A stretch of 64,000 bases of DNA, taken from Actinomycetes bacterium (lineage in GTDB: Bacteria > Actinomycetota > Acidimicrobiia > Acidimicrobiales > Bog-793). The notes under the pieces were generated by a model that worked only from the letters and a program-made list of their open reading frames with translations, ran no database searches and had not been told where the DNA came from. Made by a program: the position numbers and the translations under genes. Below are positions 26,892 through 35,669 of this stretch, piece by piece (the first letter of the stretch is position 1; each line of letters starts with the position of its first letter). The stretch lies in assembly GCA_021798985.1 (NCBI GenBank), contig JAJZBI010000005.1:92490-156489 (forward strand). The letters are read 5' to 3'.

Positions 26892-26940
26892 CCGTTTCCG
26901 CACGTCAGGAGAGTTGAAGTAGAAGTGTCTACGGTCCACC
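26892..26940 (+). repeat. Copy A of a degenerate direct repeat flanking the toxin-antitoxin modules
   Basis: About 49 bases beginning CCGTTTCCGCACGTCAGG and ending GTGTCTACGGTCCACC. It shares CCGTTTCCG, TTGAAG, AGTG and CTACGGTCCACC with copy C at 28276-28323, and the middle part with copy B at 27598-27639. All three are in the same orientation. It lies between the hisS stop and the end of the first toxin gene. The 3' part also forms CTACGGTC...GACCGTAG, an 8-bp inverted repeat with the following sequence. Confidence 0.65.
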
Positions 26941-26992
26941 AAATTCGCGACCGTAGGTCGCTATCGAACGTCAAGATTCCGCACCCGGCCGA

Positions 26993-27271
26993 TCACTTCG
27001 GGCGGGAGACCTCGCTCCGATGGTCGACGCGGCCGATATAGACGATGCGATCGCTCTCGTCGATCCAGTAGATCACCTGGTACGCGCCGACTCGTGCCGC
27101 ATGCCAGCATTCGAGTTCACGATCGAGCGGATGCCCGATCCGGTGAGGCTCTCCGATCAGGCGACCGAAGCAGAACTCGACGATGGCTCCGACGACGCGA
27201 GGTGAAGACGCTGCAAGACGGTCGAGCTGGCGAAGCGCAGGTGGTGACCACTGGAGTTGATATTCATCCAC
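26993..27271 (-). CDS. RelE/ParE-family toxin (module 1)
   Basis: A 92-residue RelE-fold protein: YQLQWSPPALRQLDRLAASSPRVVGAIVEFCFGRL, then a central HPLDRELECWHAARVGAYQVIYWIDESDRIVYIGRVDHRSEV with the family's R-x-G-x-Y-R-like strand (ARVGAYQVIY) and a terminal histidine and arginine. RelE enzymes cut mRNA on the ribosome. The GTG start at 27271 overlaps the antitoxin stop by 8 nt. A second, opposite-facing module of the same type lies about 440 bp away. Confidence 0.82.
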   Translation of the reverse strand: MDEYQLQWSPPALRQLDRLAASSPRVVGAIVEFCFGRLIGEPHRIGHPLDRELECWHAARVGAYQVIYWIDESDRIVYIGRVDHRSEVSRPK

Positions 27272-27554
27272 GGGCCCAGCGTTCCAACGCCTGCTCCTTG
27301 GTCAGCTCGATCGTCTGACCAGCCTGGCGAGCAGCGGCGGCCTCGCGGAGATCTGCCATCGCGTTTGGATCGGACAACAGGTCGAGCGTGTCTTCGAGCG
27401 TTTCCAGGTCCTGCACCGCGAGCACGACGACGCTCGGTCGCCCGTGCTTCGTGATCACGACGCGACGGTGCTGGGTCTCCACGCCTTCGACGACCTCGGA
27501 CAGATGCGCTTTGGCGTCCGCCAAGGTGACCTGCTCGGCAGCGGGGATGACCAT
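27264..27554 (-). CDS. Phd/YefM-family antitoxin (module 1)
   Basis: A 96-residue antitoxin with the Phd/YefM N-terminal fold (VTLADAKAHLSEVVEGVETQHRRVVITKHGRPSVVVLAVQDLETLEDTLDLL) and a helical toxin-binding tail. The ATG at 27554 has no Shine-Dalgarno sequence. A TATAGT -10 hexamer lies only 7 nt upstream, inside a palindrome, so the mRNA probably begins at or next to the start codon (leaderless). It overlaps the toxin gene by 8 nt. Confidence 0.85.
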   Translation of the reverse strand: MVIPAAEQVTLADAKAHLSEVVEGVETQHRRVVITKHGRPSVVVLAVQDLETLEDTLDLLSDPNAMADLREAAAARQAGQTIELTKEQALERWARG

Positions 27555-27556
27555 AA

Positions 27557-27573
27557 CTGAGACTATATCTCAG
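27557..27573. promoter_or_regulatory. Palindromic operator overlapping the -10 box of toxin-antitoxin module 1
   Basis: CTGAGA-CTATA-TCTCAG has two perfect 6-bp arms. Read on the minus strand it contains TATAGT (27567-27562) as a -10 hexamer 7 nt before the antitoxin ATG at 27554. Antitoxin binding here would occlude the promoter. Confidence 0.6.
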
Positions 27574-27597
27574 CGACCGAGCGTTGGCAGTCGAGGC

Positions 27598-27639
27598 GTT
27601 GCCGCACGGCAGGCGAGCTCGAATACGAGTGGACTACGG
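27598..27639 (+). repeat. Copy B of the degenerate direct repeat
   Basis: About 42 bases running from GTTGCCGCACGGCAGG through GAATACGAGTGGACTACGG. It aligns with copy A at roughly three of four positions: CCGCACG-CAGG, GAG, GAA-TA, AGTG, CTACGG. It lies between the two divergent toxin-antitoxin modules, about 700 bp from copies A and C. Confidence 0.5.
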
Positions 27640-27671
27640 CGCTCGGGCGGTTTGAATAGGAAATGGTCTGC

Positions 27672-27701
27672 TTCACCGGTGTGTACGCAAGATGGTACAC
27701 T
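27672..27701 (+). promoter_or_regulatory. Promoter and palindrome of toxin-antitoxin module 2
   Basis: TTCACC (27672-27677) and TACACT (27696-27701) form a -35/-10 pair with an 18-nt spacer. GTGTAC (27681-27686) and GTACAC (27695-27700) form an inverted repeat overlapping the -10 hexamer. The ATG of the antitoxin lies 6 nt after the -10 box, implying a leaderless transcript. Confidence 0.55.
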
Positions 27702-27707
27702 TTGGGC

Positions 27708-27989
27708 ATGAGTAAGACGGTTCCGATTCGCGAGCTGCGTAGTGAGCTCAGCCAGGTGATCGACCAGGTCGCTGACCTCCGCGAACACGTCATCGTCACC
27801 CGACACGGTCGGCCCGCAGCCGTGCTCGTCCCCGTGGACGAGTACGAAGCCTTGGAGGAGACGGCGGAGATCCTCTCCGACGCCGAGACGATGACTGCCA
27901 TCGAAGAGGGACGACGGGAAGTCGAGCGGGGGGAGACCGTCACGCTCGACCAGCTTCGCCAAGAACTCCGGTCGCGCCGTCCCACGTGA
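27708..27989 (+). CDS. Phd/YefM-family antitoxin (module 2)
   Basis: A 93-residue antitoxin with the Phd/YefM domain (VPIRELRSELSQVIDQVADLREHVIVTRHGRPAAVLVPVDEYEALEETAEILSD) and an acidic helical C-terminus. Its sequence is clearly different from the module 1 antitoxin, so this is not a recent tandem duplication. The ATG at 27708 lacks a ribosome site and lies just after a -10 hexamer, implying leaderless translation. Its stop overlaps the toxin start (GTGA). Confidence 0.87.
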   Translation: MSKTVPIRELRSELSQVIDQVADLREHVIVTRHGRPAAVLVPVDEYEALEETAEILSDAETMTAIEEGRREVERGETVTLDQLRQELRSRRPT

Positions 27990-28249
27990 GCCGGGTCGAG
28001 CTCGCCCGGCGAGCCCGCAGGGACATCGTCGAGCTCGACTGGCCGCGCTCCGATGCCGTTGTCGAGGCCCTCGGTCTCCTCGAGCGCGAACCAGAGGCAG
28101 GTCATCTTCTTCGGGGGCGGCTCCGCGGCCTGCGGTCGCTCCGAGTCGGGACCTACCGGATCATCTATCAGCTCGACGACGACCAGCGCATGGTGCACGT
28201 GCTGGTGGTCCGCCATCGCTCCGTCGCCTACACGACCGACCCCCGCTGA
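27986..28249 (+). CDS. RelE/ParE-family toxin (module 2)
   Basis: An 87-residue RelE-type protein: VELARRARRDIVELDWPRSDAVVEALGLLE, then LRGLRSLRVGTYRIIYQLDDDQRMVHVLVVRHRSVAY. It holds the family signature RVGTYRIIY and the terminal H-R-x-x-x-Y catalytic-type residues. The expected activity is ribosome-dependent mRNA cleavage. The GTG start at 27986 overlaps the antitoxin stop by 4 nt. Repeat copy C follows 26 bp after its stop. Confidence 0.85.
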   Translation: MSRVELARRARRDIVELDWPRSDAVVEALGLLEREPEAGHLLRGRLRGLRSLRVGTYRIIYQLDDDQRMVHVLVVRHRSVAYTTDPR

Positions 28250-28275
28250 CCGTCGTCCCCGAACCGGGCAACGAC

Positions 28276-28323
28276 CCGTTTCCGAGGTCATCGAGGTTTG
28301 AAGACGAGTGCCTACGGTCCACC
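28276..28323 (+). repeat. Copy C of the degenerate direct repeat
   Basis: About 48 bases beginning CCGTTTCCGAGGTC and ending AGTGCCTACGGTCCACC. The final 16 bases differ from copy A at one position. It closes the toxin-antitoxin region on the aspS side. Confidence 0.65.
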
Positions 28324-28709
28324 GGGGCAAGCAACGAGCTGCGGCGGGGCGGCGGCGGGATTCGGGTGGGTGCCCCAAGCGGTGGGCGCGTGTCGCGTGA
28401 GTGAGACGGCGGTGTCGGAGGTCTCGATCACGAGGCTCGAGCCCGCGTGCCGCGCGGACGATCCGTCGAACAGCACCGGGAGGTCGCGCCACACCGGGCA
28501 GCGGTGACCGGCATCGCCGGGCACGGCCATCGTCGAGGCCGAACCTTCGCCGGCGGGCTCGGCCTCTGAGCCCTGTGCCAGGCAACGCCACTACGCTGCC
28601 GAGGATCGCCTGACCGCCCGTTGTTGTCGGTACGCCACCTCGCGCCGGGCGCGACGAGGTGACCTCGGGTCAGGCAGTGGGCGCGTGAAGCGACGGTGAA
28701 GAGGACGTG
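28324..28709. other. Noncoding stretch upstream of aspS
   Basis: About 390 bases follow repeat copy C. Frames on either strand give no recognisable protein. No tRNA-like cloverleaf or T-box was seen. It should hold the aspS promoter, but I could not single out hexamers with confidence. Confidence 0.4.
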
Positions 28710-30548
28710 ATGACGAGCGAGGCCAAGACCGACCAGCCCGAGGCGCGCGCCGTGGTGGCGCCGGGAGGGACCGCTGGCTACGCCGCGCTCGCCGCGGGGG
28801 AGTTCCCCAAGGCTGCGGGGCTGCGCAGCCACTACTGCGGCGAGCTGCGCCCCACCCAGCTCGGTGAGCAGGTGAGCATCTGCGGCTGGGTGGCGCGCCG
28901 GCGCGAGCACGGCGAGCACCTCGCGTTCTTGGACGTCCGGGACTTCAGCGGCATCGTCCAGTGCGTGGTCGACGGGGCCCACCAGCTGCGAAGCGAGTAC
29001 GTAGTGCGGGTCACCGGCACCGTCAGCGCCCGCCCCGAAGGCACCGAGAACCCCGCCTTGTCGACGGGGGAGATCGAGCTGCACGACTGTGCGGTCGAGG
29101 TGCTCTCGGCGGCCGAGCCGCCGCCGTTCTCCCTCGATGCCCGCGTCGACACCGACGAGGTGGTGCGCCTGCGCTACCGCTACGTCGACTTGCGCACCGA
29201 GCGGATGCAAAAGAACCTGCGGCTGCGGGCGACCGTCCTCTCCGCCCTGCGGCGCGCGATGGAGGCCAACGGCTTCTTGGAGATCGAGACGCCGCTGTTG
29301 TGGACGCCGACCCCCGAGGGCAGCCGGGAGTTCGCCATCCCCTCGCGCCTCCAGCACGGCAGCTTCTACGTCTTGCCCCAGAGCCCTCAGATCGCGAAGC
29401 AGCTCTCGATGGTGGGGGGCTTTGACCGCTACTACCAGATCGCCCGTTGCCTTCGCGACGAGGACCTGCGCGCCGATCGCCAGTTCGAGTTCACCCAGCT
29501 CGACGTCGAGGGGTCCTTCCTCACCGAGCCCGAGATCCAGGCCTTCATCGAACAGGCGGTCGCCGAGGCGATCACAGCGGTGGTCGGCGAGCGCCCCGAG
29601 GCGGCGTCGCGCATCACCTGGGCCGAGGCGATCGACCGCTACGGCACCGACAAGCCGGATCTGCGCTTTGGCATGGAGCTCGTCGAGTGCACGCCGATCT
29701 TTGCCGAGACGGGCTTCAACGCGTTCAAGGCCCCGACGATCAAAGGCATCTGCCACCAAGGTGGTGGCGGTGCGCCGCGCACCCGACTCGACCAGCTGAC
29801 CGAGCGCGCCAAGTCCCTCGGCGCGAAGGGCCTCGTGTGGATGCGCGTCATTGCGGCCGAAGGCGGTCTCGAGCTCGACTCCCCGGTCGCCAAGTTCATG
29901 AGCGAGTCCGAGAAATCGGCGCTCATCGAGAAGATGGGCGCGAAGGCCGGGGATCTGTTGCTGCTCGTCGCCGACGAGCATCGCCTGGCCTGTGAGGTCT
30001 TGGGTCAGCTCCGCAACGACCTCGGGCGGCCTCCGGTCTATGAGGGCCCGTGGCGCCTCGTGTGGGTGGTCGACTTCCCCCTCTTTGACGGCGTGGACGA
30101 GGACGGCCGGCCACAGGCCGCCCACCACCCCTTCACGATGCCCCACCCCGAGGACCTCGAGAAGATGGACGCCGACCCGCTGTCGGTACGCGCCCAGTCC
30201 TACGACCTCGTGCTGAACGGCTGGGAGCTCGGCTCGGGCAGCATCCGTATCCATCGCAGCGACATCCAGTCCAAGGTCTTCGCCGCCCTCGGGATCAGCG
30301 CCGAGGAGGCCGAGTCGCGCTTTGGGTTCCTGCTCGGGGCCTTCCGCTACGGCGCCCCGCCGCACGGGGGGTTCGCCGTCGGCTTGGATCGGCTGATCGC
30401 GATCTTGGCGGGCGAGGAGAACATCCGCGAGGTGATCGCCTTCCCGAAGACCCAGTCGGGGGCCGACCCGATGACCGGAGCACCCAAGCCGCTCACCGAC
30501 AAGCAGCTGCGCGAGCTCGGGTTGCGCCTACCGCCGAAGAAGGACTGA
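28710..30548 (+). CDS. aspS: Aspartyl-tRNA synthetase
   Basis: A 612-residue class II synthetase of bacterial type. It has an OB-fold anticodon domain (CGWVARRREHGEHLAFLDVRDFSGIVQCVVD), motif 2 (IARCLRDEDLRADRQFEFTQLD), the bacterial GAD insertion domain, and motif 3 (GLDRLIAILAGEENIREVIAFPKTQ). It charges tRNA-Asp, or tRNA-Asn as well if non-discriminating. About 35 residues precede the usual family start (LRSHYCGEL), forming an unstructured extension. The ATG at 28710 has GAAGAGG just upstream; a GTG at 28707 is adjacent. A large hairpin follows at 30734-30769. Confidence 0.95.
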   Translation: MTSEAKTDQPEARAVVAPGGTAGYAALAAGEFPKAAGLRSHYCGELRPTQLGEQVSICGWVARRREHGEHLAFLDVRDFSGIVQCVVDGAHQLRSEYVVRVTGTVSARPEGTENPALSTGEIELHDCAVEVLSAAEPPPFSLDARVDTDEVVRLRYRYVDLRTERMQKNLRLRATVLSALRRAMEANGFLEIETPLLWTPTPEGSREFAIPSRLQHGSFYVLPQSPQIAKQLSMVGGFDRYYQIARCLRDEDLRADRQFEFTQLDVEGSFLTEPEIQAFIEQAVAEAITAVVGERPEAASRITWAEAIDRYGTDKPDLRFGMELVECTPIFAETGFNAFKAPTIKGICHQGGGGAPRTRLDQLTERAKSLGAKGLVWMRVIAAEGGLELDSPVAKFMSESEKSALIEKMGAKAGDLLLLVADEHRLACEVLGQLRNDLGRPPVYEGPWRLVWVVDFPLFDGVDEDGRPQAAHHPFTMPHPEDLEKMDADPLSVRAQSYDLVLNGWELGSGSIRIHRSDIQSKVFAALGISAEEAESRFGFLLGAFRYGAPPHGGFAVGLDRLIAILAGEENIREVIAFPKTQSGADPMTGAPKPLTDKQLRELGLRLPPKKD

Positions 30549-30733
30549 CGAGCTCACATTGAGCGAGCGAGCAGCTCGGCGCCGTCGATCCCGTGGGTTC
30601 TCCAATGGAGAACGGCCGGTATCTGAGCCCTCGAGGAGAACTTCTCGCAGGCGGTGGGCAGGGCCGCCGCTGGCGAGGTGGTGAGGGCCACCTCGGGGCG
30701 GGTCTGTTCCGCGGATGGCTTCAGTGGACGGCG

Positions 30734-30769
30734 CGCGCCGCCCTCAGGCGGAGCGCTGAGGGCGGCGCG
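30734..30769. terminator. Bidirectional hairpin terminator between aspS and the aldo/keto reductase gene
   Basis: A perfect 14-bp stem (30734-30747 with 30756-30769) and 8-base loop lie 12 bp from the stop codon of the convergent reductase gene and about 185 bp after aspS. It would serve both transcripts. Confidence 0.7.
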
Positions 30770-30781
30770 GCCCACTCGGGA

Positions 30782-31792
30782 TCATCGCAAGTTGATCTCG
30801 CCGAGCGCCGATTCAATGGCCGTCATCTCGGCGGGGCCGAGGGGACCGTGGGCGATCGCGCCGGCGTTCTCCTGGGCCTGGGCGACGGTCCGGATCCCAG
30901 GAATCGGGACGAAGGACGCGCTGCGGGCGAGCAGCCAGCACAGCGCGCCTTGGGCGAGCGTCCGCCCGTTTGCGGTGAGGATGTCGCGGATCTTCTCGAG
31001 CCCGTCGAGGATCTTGGCCTCCGTACCGCTCACGAGGTCGAAGCGACTGCGCACATCGTCAGTGCCAAAGGTCGTCGTCCGGTCGAACTTGCCCGTGAGG
31101 GCCCCCATCGCGAGCGGGCCGCGGTTGATCCCCGCCAGCCCGTGCGCTTCGAGCACCTCCACCACCGCCGGGTTGTCGTCGATGACGTTGAAGTGCACCT
31201 GTGCGCTCGCGCAGTGCGGGCTCTTTGCGAACGCGGCGATGCGCTCGGGGTCATCGGTGCTCCACCCAAAGGCGCGGATCTTGCCGGCATCGACGAGGGA
31301 TTCGAGCGTCGCCACCACCTCGTCGGCTCGGGCGAGGTCGTAGGTGGCGAGGTGGAACTGGTAGAGGTCGATGACGTCGATCCCGAGGCGGGCGAGGCTG
31401 GCGTCGCACTGCTCACGGATCGATGCCGGCGAGGCGTCCGTCCCGGTCGCCTGGCGCGTCTGCTCATCGAAGACGTTGCCGAACTTGGTCGCGATGACGA
31501 CCTGGTCGCGTCGGTCCGCGATGGCGCGGCTGACGACCCGCTCGCTGTGGCCGGCGCCGTAGATGTTGGCCGTGTCGATGAAGGCGATCCCGGCGTCGAT
31601 GGCGGCGTGGATGGCCGCGACCGACTCGTCGTCATCGACCTCGCCCCACCCGATCGGCGTGCCGTCGCGATAGGCCGGGCCGCCGATGGCCCAGGCGCCG
31701 AAGCCAATGGGGCTGACCGAGAGGCCACTCGGGCCGAGCGGGCGAGCGCTTTGCGGCACGGAGGCGGAGGAATTGGAGGCAGGAACAGGCAT
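30782..31792 (-). CDS. Aldo/keto reductase
   Basis: A 336-residue (alpha/beta)8-barrel NADPH-dependent oxidoreductase. The catalytic D-Y pair is in FIDTANIYGAGHSERVVSRAI, the lysine in VVIATKFGN, and the histidine in DLYQFHLATYD. The cofactor-binding end has a SGTEAKILDGLEKIRDI / PIPGIRTVAQAQENAGAI pattern. It resembles the general stress/YajO-like branch acting on aldehydes or sugars. The upstream 20 residues are a low-complexity leader. It is monocistronic and convergent with aspS. Substrate unknown. Confidence 0.92.
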   Translation of the reverse strand: MPVPASNSSASVPQSARPLGPSGLSVSPIGFGAWAIGGPAYRDGTPIGWGEVDDDESVAAIHAAIDAGIAFIDTANIYGAGHSERVVSRAIADRRDQVVIATKFGNVFDEQTRQATGTDASPASIREQCDASLARLGIDVIDLYQFHLATYDLARADEVVATLESLVDAGKIRAFGWSTDDPERIAAFAKSPHCASAQVHFNVIDDNPAVVEVLEAHGLAGINRGPLAMGALTGKFDRTTTFGTDDVRSRFDLVSGTEAKILDGLEKIRDILTANGRTLAQGALCWLLARSASFVPIPGIRTVAQAQENAGAIAHGPLGPAEMTAIESALGEINLR

Positions 31793-32486
31793 TTCACGAT
31801 GCTAGTCATGACCCGCCCGGCGACGCAGTTCCGCCGATTGTGTGCGGTTTGACCCGCCGAGGTCGGGCGACGAGCGTTTCCCACGGCTCAGGGGGATCCA
31901 TCCCCCCGCCTCCGCGGCGCTGCGTGGGCCAATCTGCGATCACGCGCCGGCGATGCTGGGAGCCGTCCCGAGGCCATCGTTTTTGGGAGCGGCGGCGCGG
32001 ACACGCAGCGGGCCCGCTGAAAGAGAGAGCCGGCCCCACCGTGGGGAGCGAGGCTCGGTCGGCGCCGCGCGGCAGTGGCCCGCACGCCTGCGCCCGCGCG
32101 CTGGCGATGTCGTGTGCGCGGCGCGAATGGGCCAGCACCGGGCGAGCCGCCAGGCGCTGAACCTTGCCTGGCCAGCACCAAGAGGGGGACGAACGACCTG
32201 AGCGGAGCTGACCAAGGCCCCCTGGACCCGCCAGCGCGCCCGGCGGACGCTGAGGTGAACCCGCGGGAGGGGGATCGGCCACGTCGCCATCGAGGAGTCC
32301 TCAGGGGGATCGCCGCGGTGGGCTCGGCGAGGCCCGGAGCGACGGCGGGGCGATGGCGCACCTCACCGGTCGCTTCTCGGCGCGCTCCAGCGGAGCCGCA
32401 CGGCAGTGGAACGTGCCGGGCACGGCCCCGAAGCAGGCCGAGCGCCGAGGAGGGCTCCGGCGCTCGGTCGATTCGAGGCCGACGTC
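31793..32486. other. Long noncoding stretch between the reductase and P-type ATPase genes
   Basis: About 690 bases between divergent genes. Open frames are present on both strands, but their products are low-complexity and unlike known families. The distal part (about 32160-32330) is purine-rich with several short complementary blocks and could carry a structured leader for the downstream pump. I could not match it to a riboswitch class from memory. Confidence 0.35.
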
Positions 32487-35306
32487 GTGACCCGGGGGGA
32501 CGGGCCGCTCGCGTCGCCAGATGGTCGGTCGGGAGCCCTCGAGGCGACCGATGAGTCGGCTGGATCGTTCGGCGATGGCGGTTCGGGTCCTCGGATCGAT
32601 CCGCGCGAGCCGTCTGAACGACTGCTCCGGGACTTGCGGGCGCGACGCGAGGGCCTGAGCGAGCGCGAGGCTGAGCGCCGCCTCGTCGTCTCCGGGCCGA
32701 ACGAGCTGGCCATCAAGGCGCGCCGATCGTGGCTGCGCGAGGTGGTCCGCCAGCTGACCCACCCCCTCGCCTTGTTGTTGTGGGCAGCAGGCGGCCTCGC
32801 CTTCTTGACGGGTGGCCTCGTCTTGCCGGTGGCGATCGGCGGGGTGATCCTCCTCAACGCCCTCTTCGCGTTCGTGCAGGAGCGACAGGCCGAGCGGGCG
32901 ATCGACGCGCTGCGCGCTTATTTGCCCGCGCAGGCGAGTGTGCGACGCGACGGCCGGCGCCGGCGCATCGACGCCACGGCACTCGTGCCCGGCGACGTCT
33001 TGTTGATCGCCGAGGGCGATCAGATCTCCGCCGATGCCCGCCTGTTGGCGGGCTCGGTCGAGCTCGACATCTCCGCGCTCACGGGAGAGTCGCTGCCGGT
33101 GTTCCGCTCCGCCGAGCTCGTCGACACCGACGTCAGCTTCTTGCAGGCCCGCGACCTCGTCTTCAGTGGCACCGTGTGCACGGGCGGAGAGGCCGAGGCG
33201 CTGGTGTTCGCGACCGGCATGGCGACCGAGCTCGGCCGCATCGCCGCGCTCTCCCAGCGCGCCGGGCCGAGCGAGAGCCCGCTCGAGCGCCAGGTGCGCA
33301 AGGTGGCGTGGATGATCGCGGCGGTCGCCCTCGGCGTCGGGGTCGCCTTCTTGGCCCTCGGCACGCTGGCGGCCGGCCTGCCGGTCGCCGACACGGTCAT
33401 CTTCTCGGTCGGCCTGCTCGTGGCGAACGTGCCCGAAGGGTTGCTGCCGACGATCACCCTCGCTCTTGCGGTCGGCGTGCGGGCGCTCGCGCGTCGCGGC
33501 GCCCTCATGAAGCGCCTGAGCGCCGTCGAGACGCTCGGGTCGACCACGGTGATCTGCACCGACAAGACCGGCACGCTGACCGAGAACCGCATGCGGGTCA
33601 CCGATCTGTGGACGCCCGGCGGGGCCATCAGCCTGGAGTGGGCGAACGGCACGGCACAGCTCAGCGCCCCGGGCGCGGGGCCAGGGTTCACCGCGCTGTG
33701 TCGGACGATCGCGGCGTGCAACACCGCCGAGGTGGATCCCTCCGATCCGGCCACGGCGGCCGGAGATCCGACCGAGGTGGCGCTCCTCCTCGCTGCGGCC
33801 AGCCTCGACACGCCCATCGACGCGCCGACGCGCAGCGCTGAGCGCCAGGCGATGTTCCACTTCGACCCGGCGCTCAAGTTGATGAGCACGATCGACGCCG
33901 GGGGAGACGCTCGGTTCGTGCACACCAAGGGGGCTCCCGAGGCGGTGCTGGCGCGCTGTCGCCGCCTGCTTGGCGCCGAAGGGAGCGAGCTCCTCCTCGA
34001 CGAGGCGGCGCGCCGGGAGATCGCCGTCGCCCTCGAGGGCTACGCGGGCCGCGGCCTGCGCGTCCTCGCTGTCGCCCAGCGCCAGCTCCCTGCGCCCGAG
34101 GTCGTCGGTTCGCGCGAGGAGGCCGAGCGCGACCTGTGCTTTGTCGGCCTGGTGGCGATGTTCGACCCGCCCCGGCCCGAGGTGGCCGACGCCGTCGACC
34201 GCTGCCACGCCGCGGGCATCCGCATCATCGTCGTCACCGGCGACCACGCGCTCACGGCTGCGGAGATCGCCCGGCGCGTCGGGATCGCCACCGCGGTCGT
34301 CGTGAGCGGGGACGAGCTCGACCAGATGAGCGAGGCCGCGCTCGACGCGCTCTTGTCGTCTGGCGACGAGCTGATCTTCGCCCGCAGCTCACCGGAGGCC
34401 AAGCTGCGCATCACCGACGGCCTGCGGGCGCACGGCGAGGTCGTGGCGATGACCGGGGACGGGGTCAACGACGCCCCGGCGCTGCACCGCGCGGACATCG
34501 GGGTGGCCATGGGCCGCTCGGGCACCGACGTCGCCCGCGAGGCCTCGACGATGATCCTCACCGACGACAACTTCGCCACCATCGTCAACGCGGTCGAAGA
34601 AGGGCGGCGCGTCTACGCCAACATCCGCAAGTTCATCTTCTACATCTTCGTGCACCTGACCCCCGAGCTCGTCCCCTTCTTGGTCTTCGCCCTCTCCGGC
34701 GGGGCGGTCCCCCTCCCACTGACGGTGCTCGAGATCCTCGCCATCGACCTTGGCACCGAGACGCTGCCGGCGCTCGCGCTCGGTCGAGAGCCGGCCGAGC
34801 CCGGGCTGATGCGCCAGCCGCCGCGCTCGCGCCGCACGGGGGTGATCCGGCTCGCCATGTTGCTTCGGGCCTGGGTGTTCCTCGGTGTCGCGTCGGCGGC
34901 CCTCGCGATGGGCGGGTTCTTCCTCGTCCTTCTTCGGGCGGGCTGGCACCCAGGCGACCCGGTCGCGAGCGGCGCGCCGCTGCACCACGCCTACCTTCAG
35001 GCGACGACGATGACCTTCCTCACCATCGTCGCCTGCCAGATCGGCACCGCCTTCGCGGCGCGCACCGAGCGCGCCTCGCTGCGCGCCATTGGCGTGCTCA
35101 CCAACCACCTGTTGTTGTGGGGTATCGGCTTTGAGGTCGCGGTCGCCGCGGCGGTCGCCCTGCCCCCCGTCAGCACCGCCTTTTCGACCGCGCTCCCCGA
35201 TGCGGGCATCCTCGCCTTGTTGGTCCCGGTGCCCGTAGTGGTCTGGGGGCTCGACGAGCTCCGCCGCGCGCTCCTGCGTCACCGCCAGGCGTCCCGTCTG
35301 GCCTGA
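32487..35306 (+). CDS. P-type cation-transporting ATPase, Na,K/Ca-ATPase-like (P2)
   Basis: A 939-residue P-type ATPase: actuator motif LTGESLP (from about residue 198), membrane motif PEGLLP (316-321), phosphorylated D359 in CTDKTGTLT, nucleotide-domain [10 protein letters not shown], hinge [10 protein letters not shown] (from 655), and six C-terminal membrane segments. The combination [19 protein letters not shown] with [24 protein letters not shown] resembles Na,K-ATPase and related P2 pumps rather than heavy-metal types. The transported ion (Na+, Ca2+ or Mg2+) is unresolved. I prefer the GTG at 32487, which has GAGG 8 nt upstream; a GTG at 32406 is possible. Confidence 0.9.
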   Translation: MTRGDGPLASPDGRSGALEATDESAGSFGDGGSGPRIDPREPSERLLRDLRARREGLSEREAERRLVVSGPNELAIKARRSWLREVVRQLTHPLALLLWAAGGLAFLTGGLVLPVAIGGVILLNALFAFVQERQAERAIDALRAYLPAQASVRRDGRRRRIDATALVPGDVLLIAEGDQISADARLLAGSVELDISALTGESLPVFRSAELVDTDVSFLQARDLVFSGTVCTGGEAEALVFATGMATELGRIAALSQRAGPSESPLERQVRKVAWMIAAVALGVGVAFLALGTLAAGLPVADTVIFSVGLLVANVPEGLLPTITLALAVGVRALARRGALMKRLSAVETLGSTTVICTDKTGTLTENRMRVTDLWTPGGAISLEWANGTAQLSAPGAGPGFTALCRTIAACNTAEVDPSDPATAAGDPTEVALLLAAASLDTPIDAPTRSAERQAMFHFDPALKLMSTIDAGGDARFVHTKGAPEAVLARCRRLLGAEGSELLLDEAARREIAVALEGYAGRGLRVLAVAQRQLPAPEVVGSREEAERDLCFVGLVAMFDPPRPEVADAVDRCHAAGIRIIVVTGDHALTAAEIARRVGIATAVVVSGDELDQMSEAALDALLSSGDELIFARSSPEAKLRITDGLRAHGEVVAMTGDGVNDAPALHRADIGVAMGRSGTDVAREASTMILTDDNFATIVNAVEEGRRVYANIRKFIFYIFVHLTPELVPFLVFALSGGAVPLPLTVLEILAIDLGTETLPALALGREPAEPGLMRQPPRSRRTGVIRLAMLLRAWVFLGVASAALAMGGFFLVLLRAGWHPGDPVASGAPLHHAYLQATTMTFLTIVACQIGTAFAARTERASLRAIGVLTNHLLLWGIGFEVAVAAAVALPPVSTAFSTALPDAGILALLVPVPVVVWGLDELRRALLRHRQASRLA

Positions 35307-35669
35307 GCCACCCTTCGCCGCATCGGGGCGGGGAGCCCCCGGGGGCATGGGGCCGCGTTGGCGGCTGAGGGCGCCGCCTTGGGCGCGCCCAGCCCACGTG
35401 GTGGTCGCGCCACGGGGGAGGGGAAGTGGCGAGGAGGCGACCGGGCAGCGCGAAGGGTCGCCGCAGGGACGTCGGCCGAAGGGGCGTCGGCCAGATAGCG
35501 CTCGAGAGGAACGGAGCACGGGCCGGCCGGGCGCGCGGCCGGCGATCGCTTGGCCGGGCGCGCCCTGGGCGCTGGGGTGCCTTGCGCGCCACGGGACGCG
35601 GCGGGCGTGAGGGACGTCGCTCCGCACCGTGACGATCACCGCAACGGCGGCGGTTGCCTCACGGCGCGC
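35307..35669. other. GC-rich intergenic region between convergent genes
   Basis: About 360 bases between the ends of the P-type ATPase and L-serine dehydratase genes. The plus strand is purine-rich with repeated GCCGG and GGCGCG blocks able to form several imperfect hairpins. I see no gene and no match to RNase P, tmRNA or SRP RNA cores. Confidence 0.4.

Noticed and set aside
26892..28323. The repeat copies as integron attC sites.
   Set aside because: No strict RYYYAAC/GTTRRRY core pair and no consistent long imperfect palindrome in all three copies, and no integrase in the window. Kept only as a cassette-like repeat.
35380..35600. A structured RNA such as RNase P RNA in the purine-rich sequence between the P-type ATPase and serine dehydratase genes.
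   Set aside because: The universally conserved RNase P, tmRNA and SRP core motifs are not present; the pattern is explained by GC-rich short repeats.
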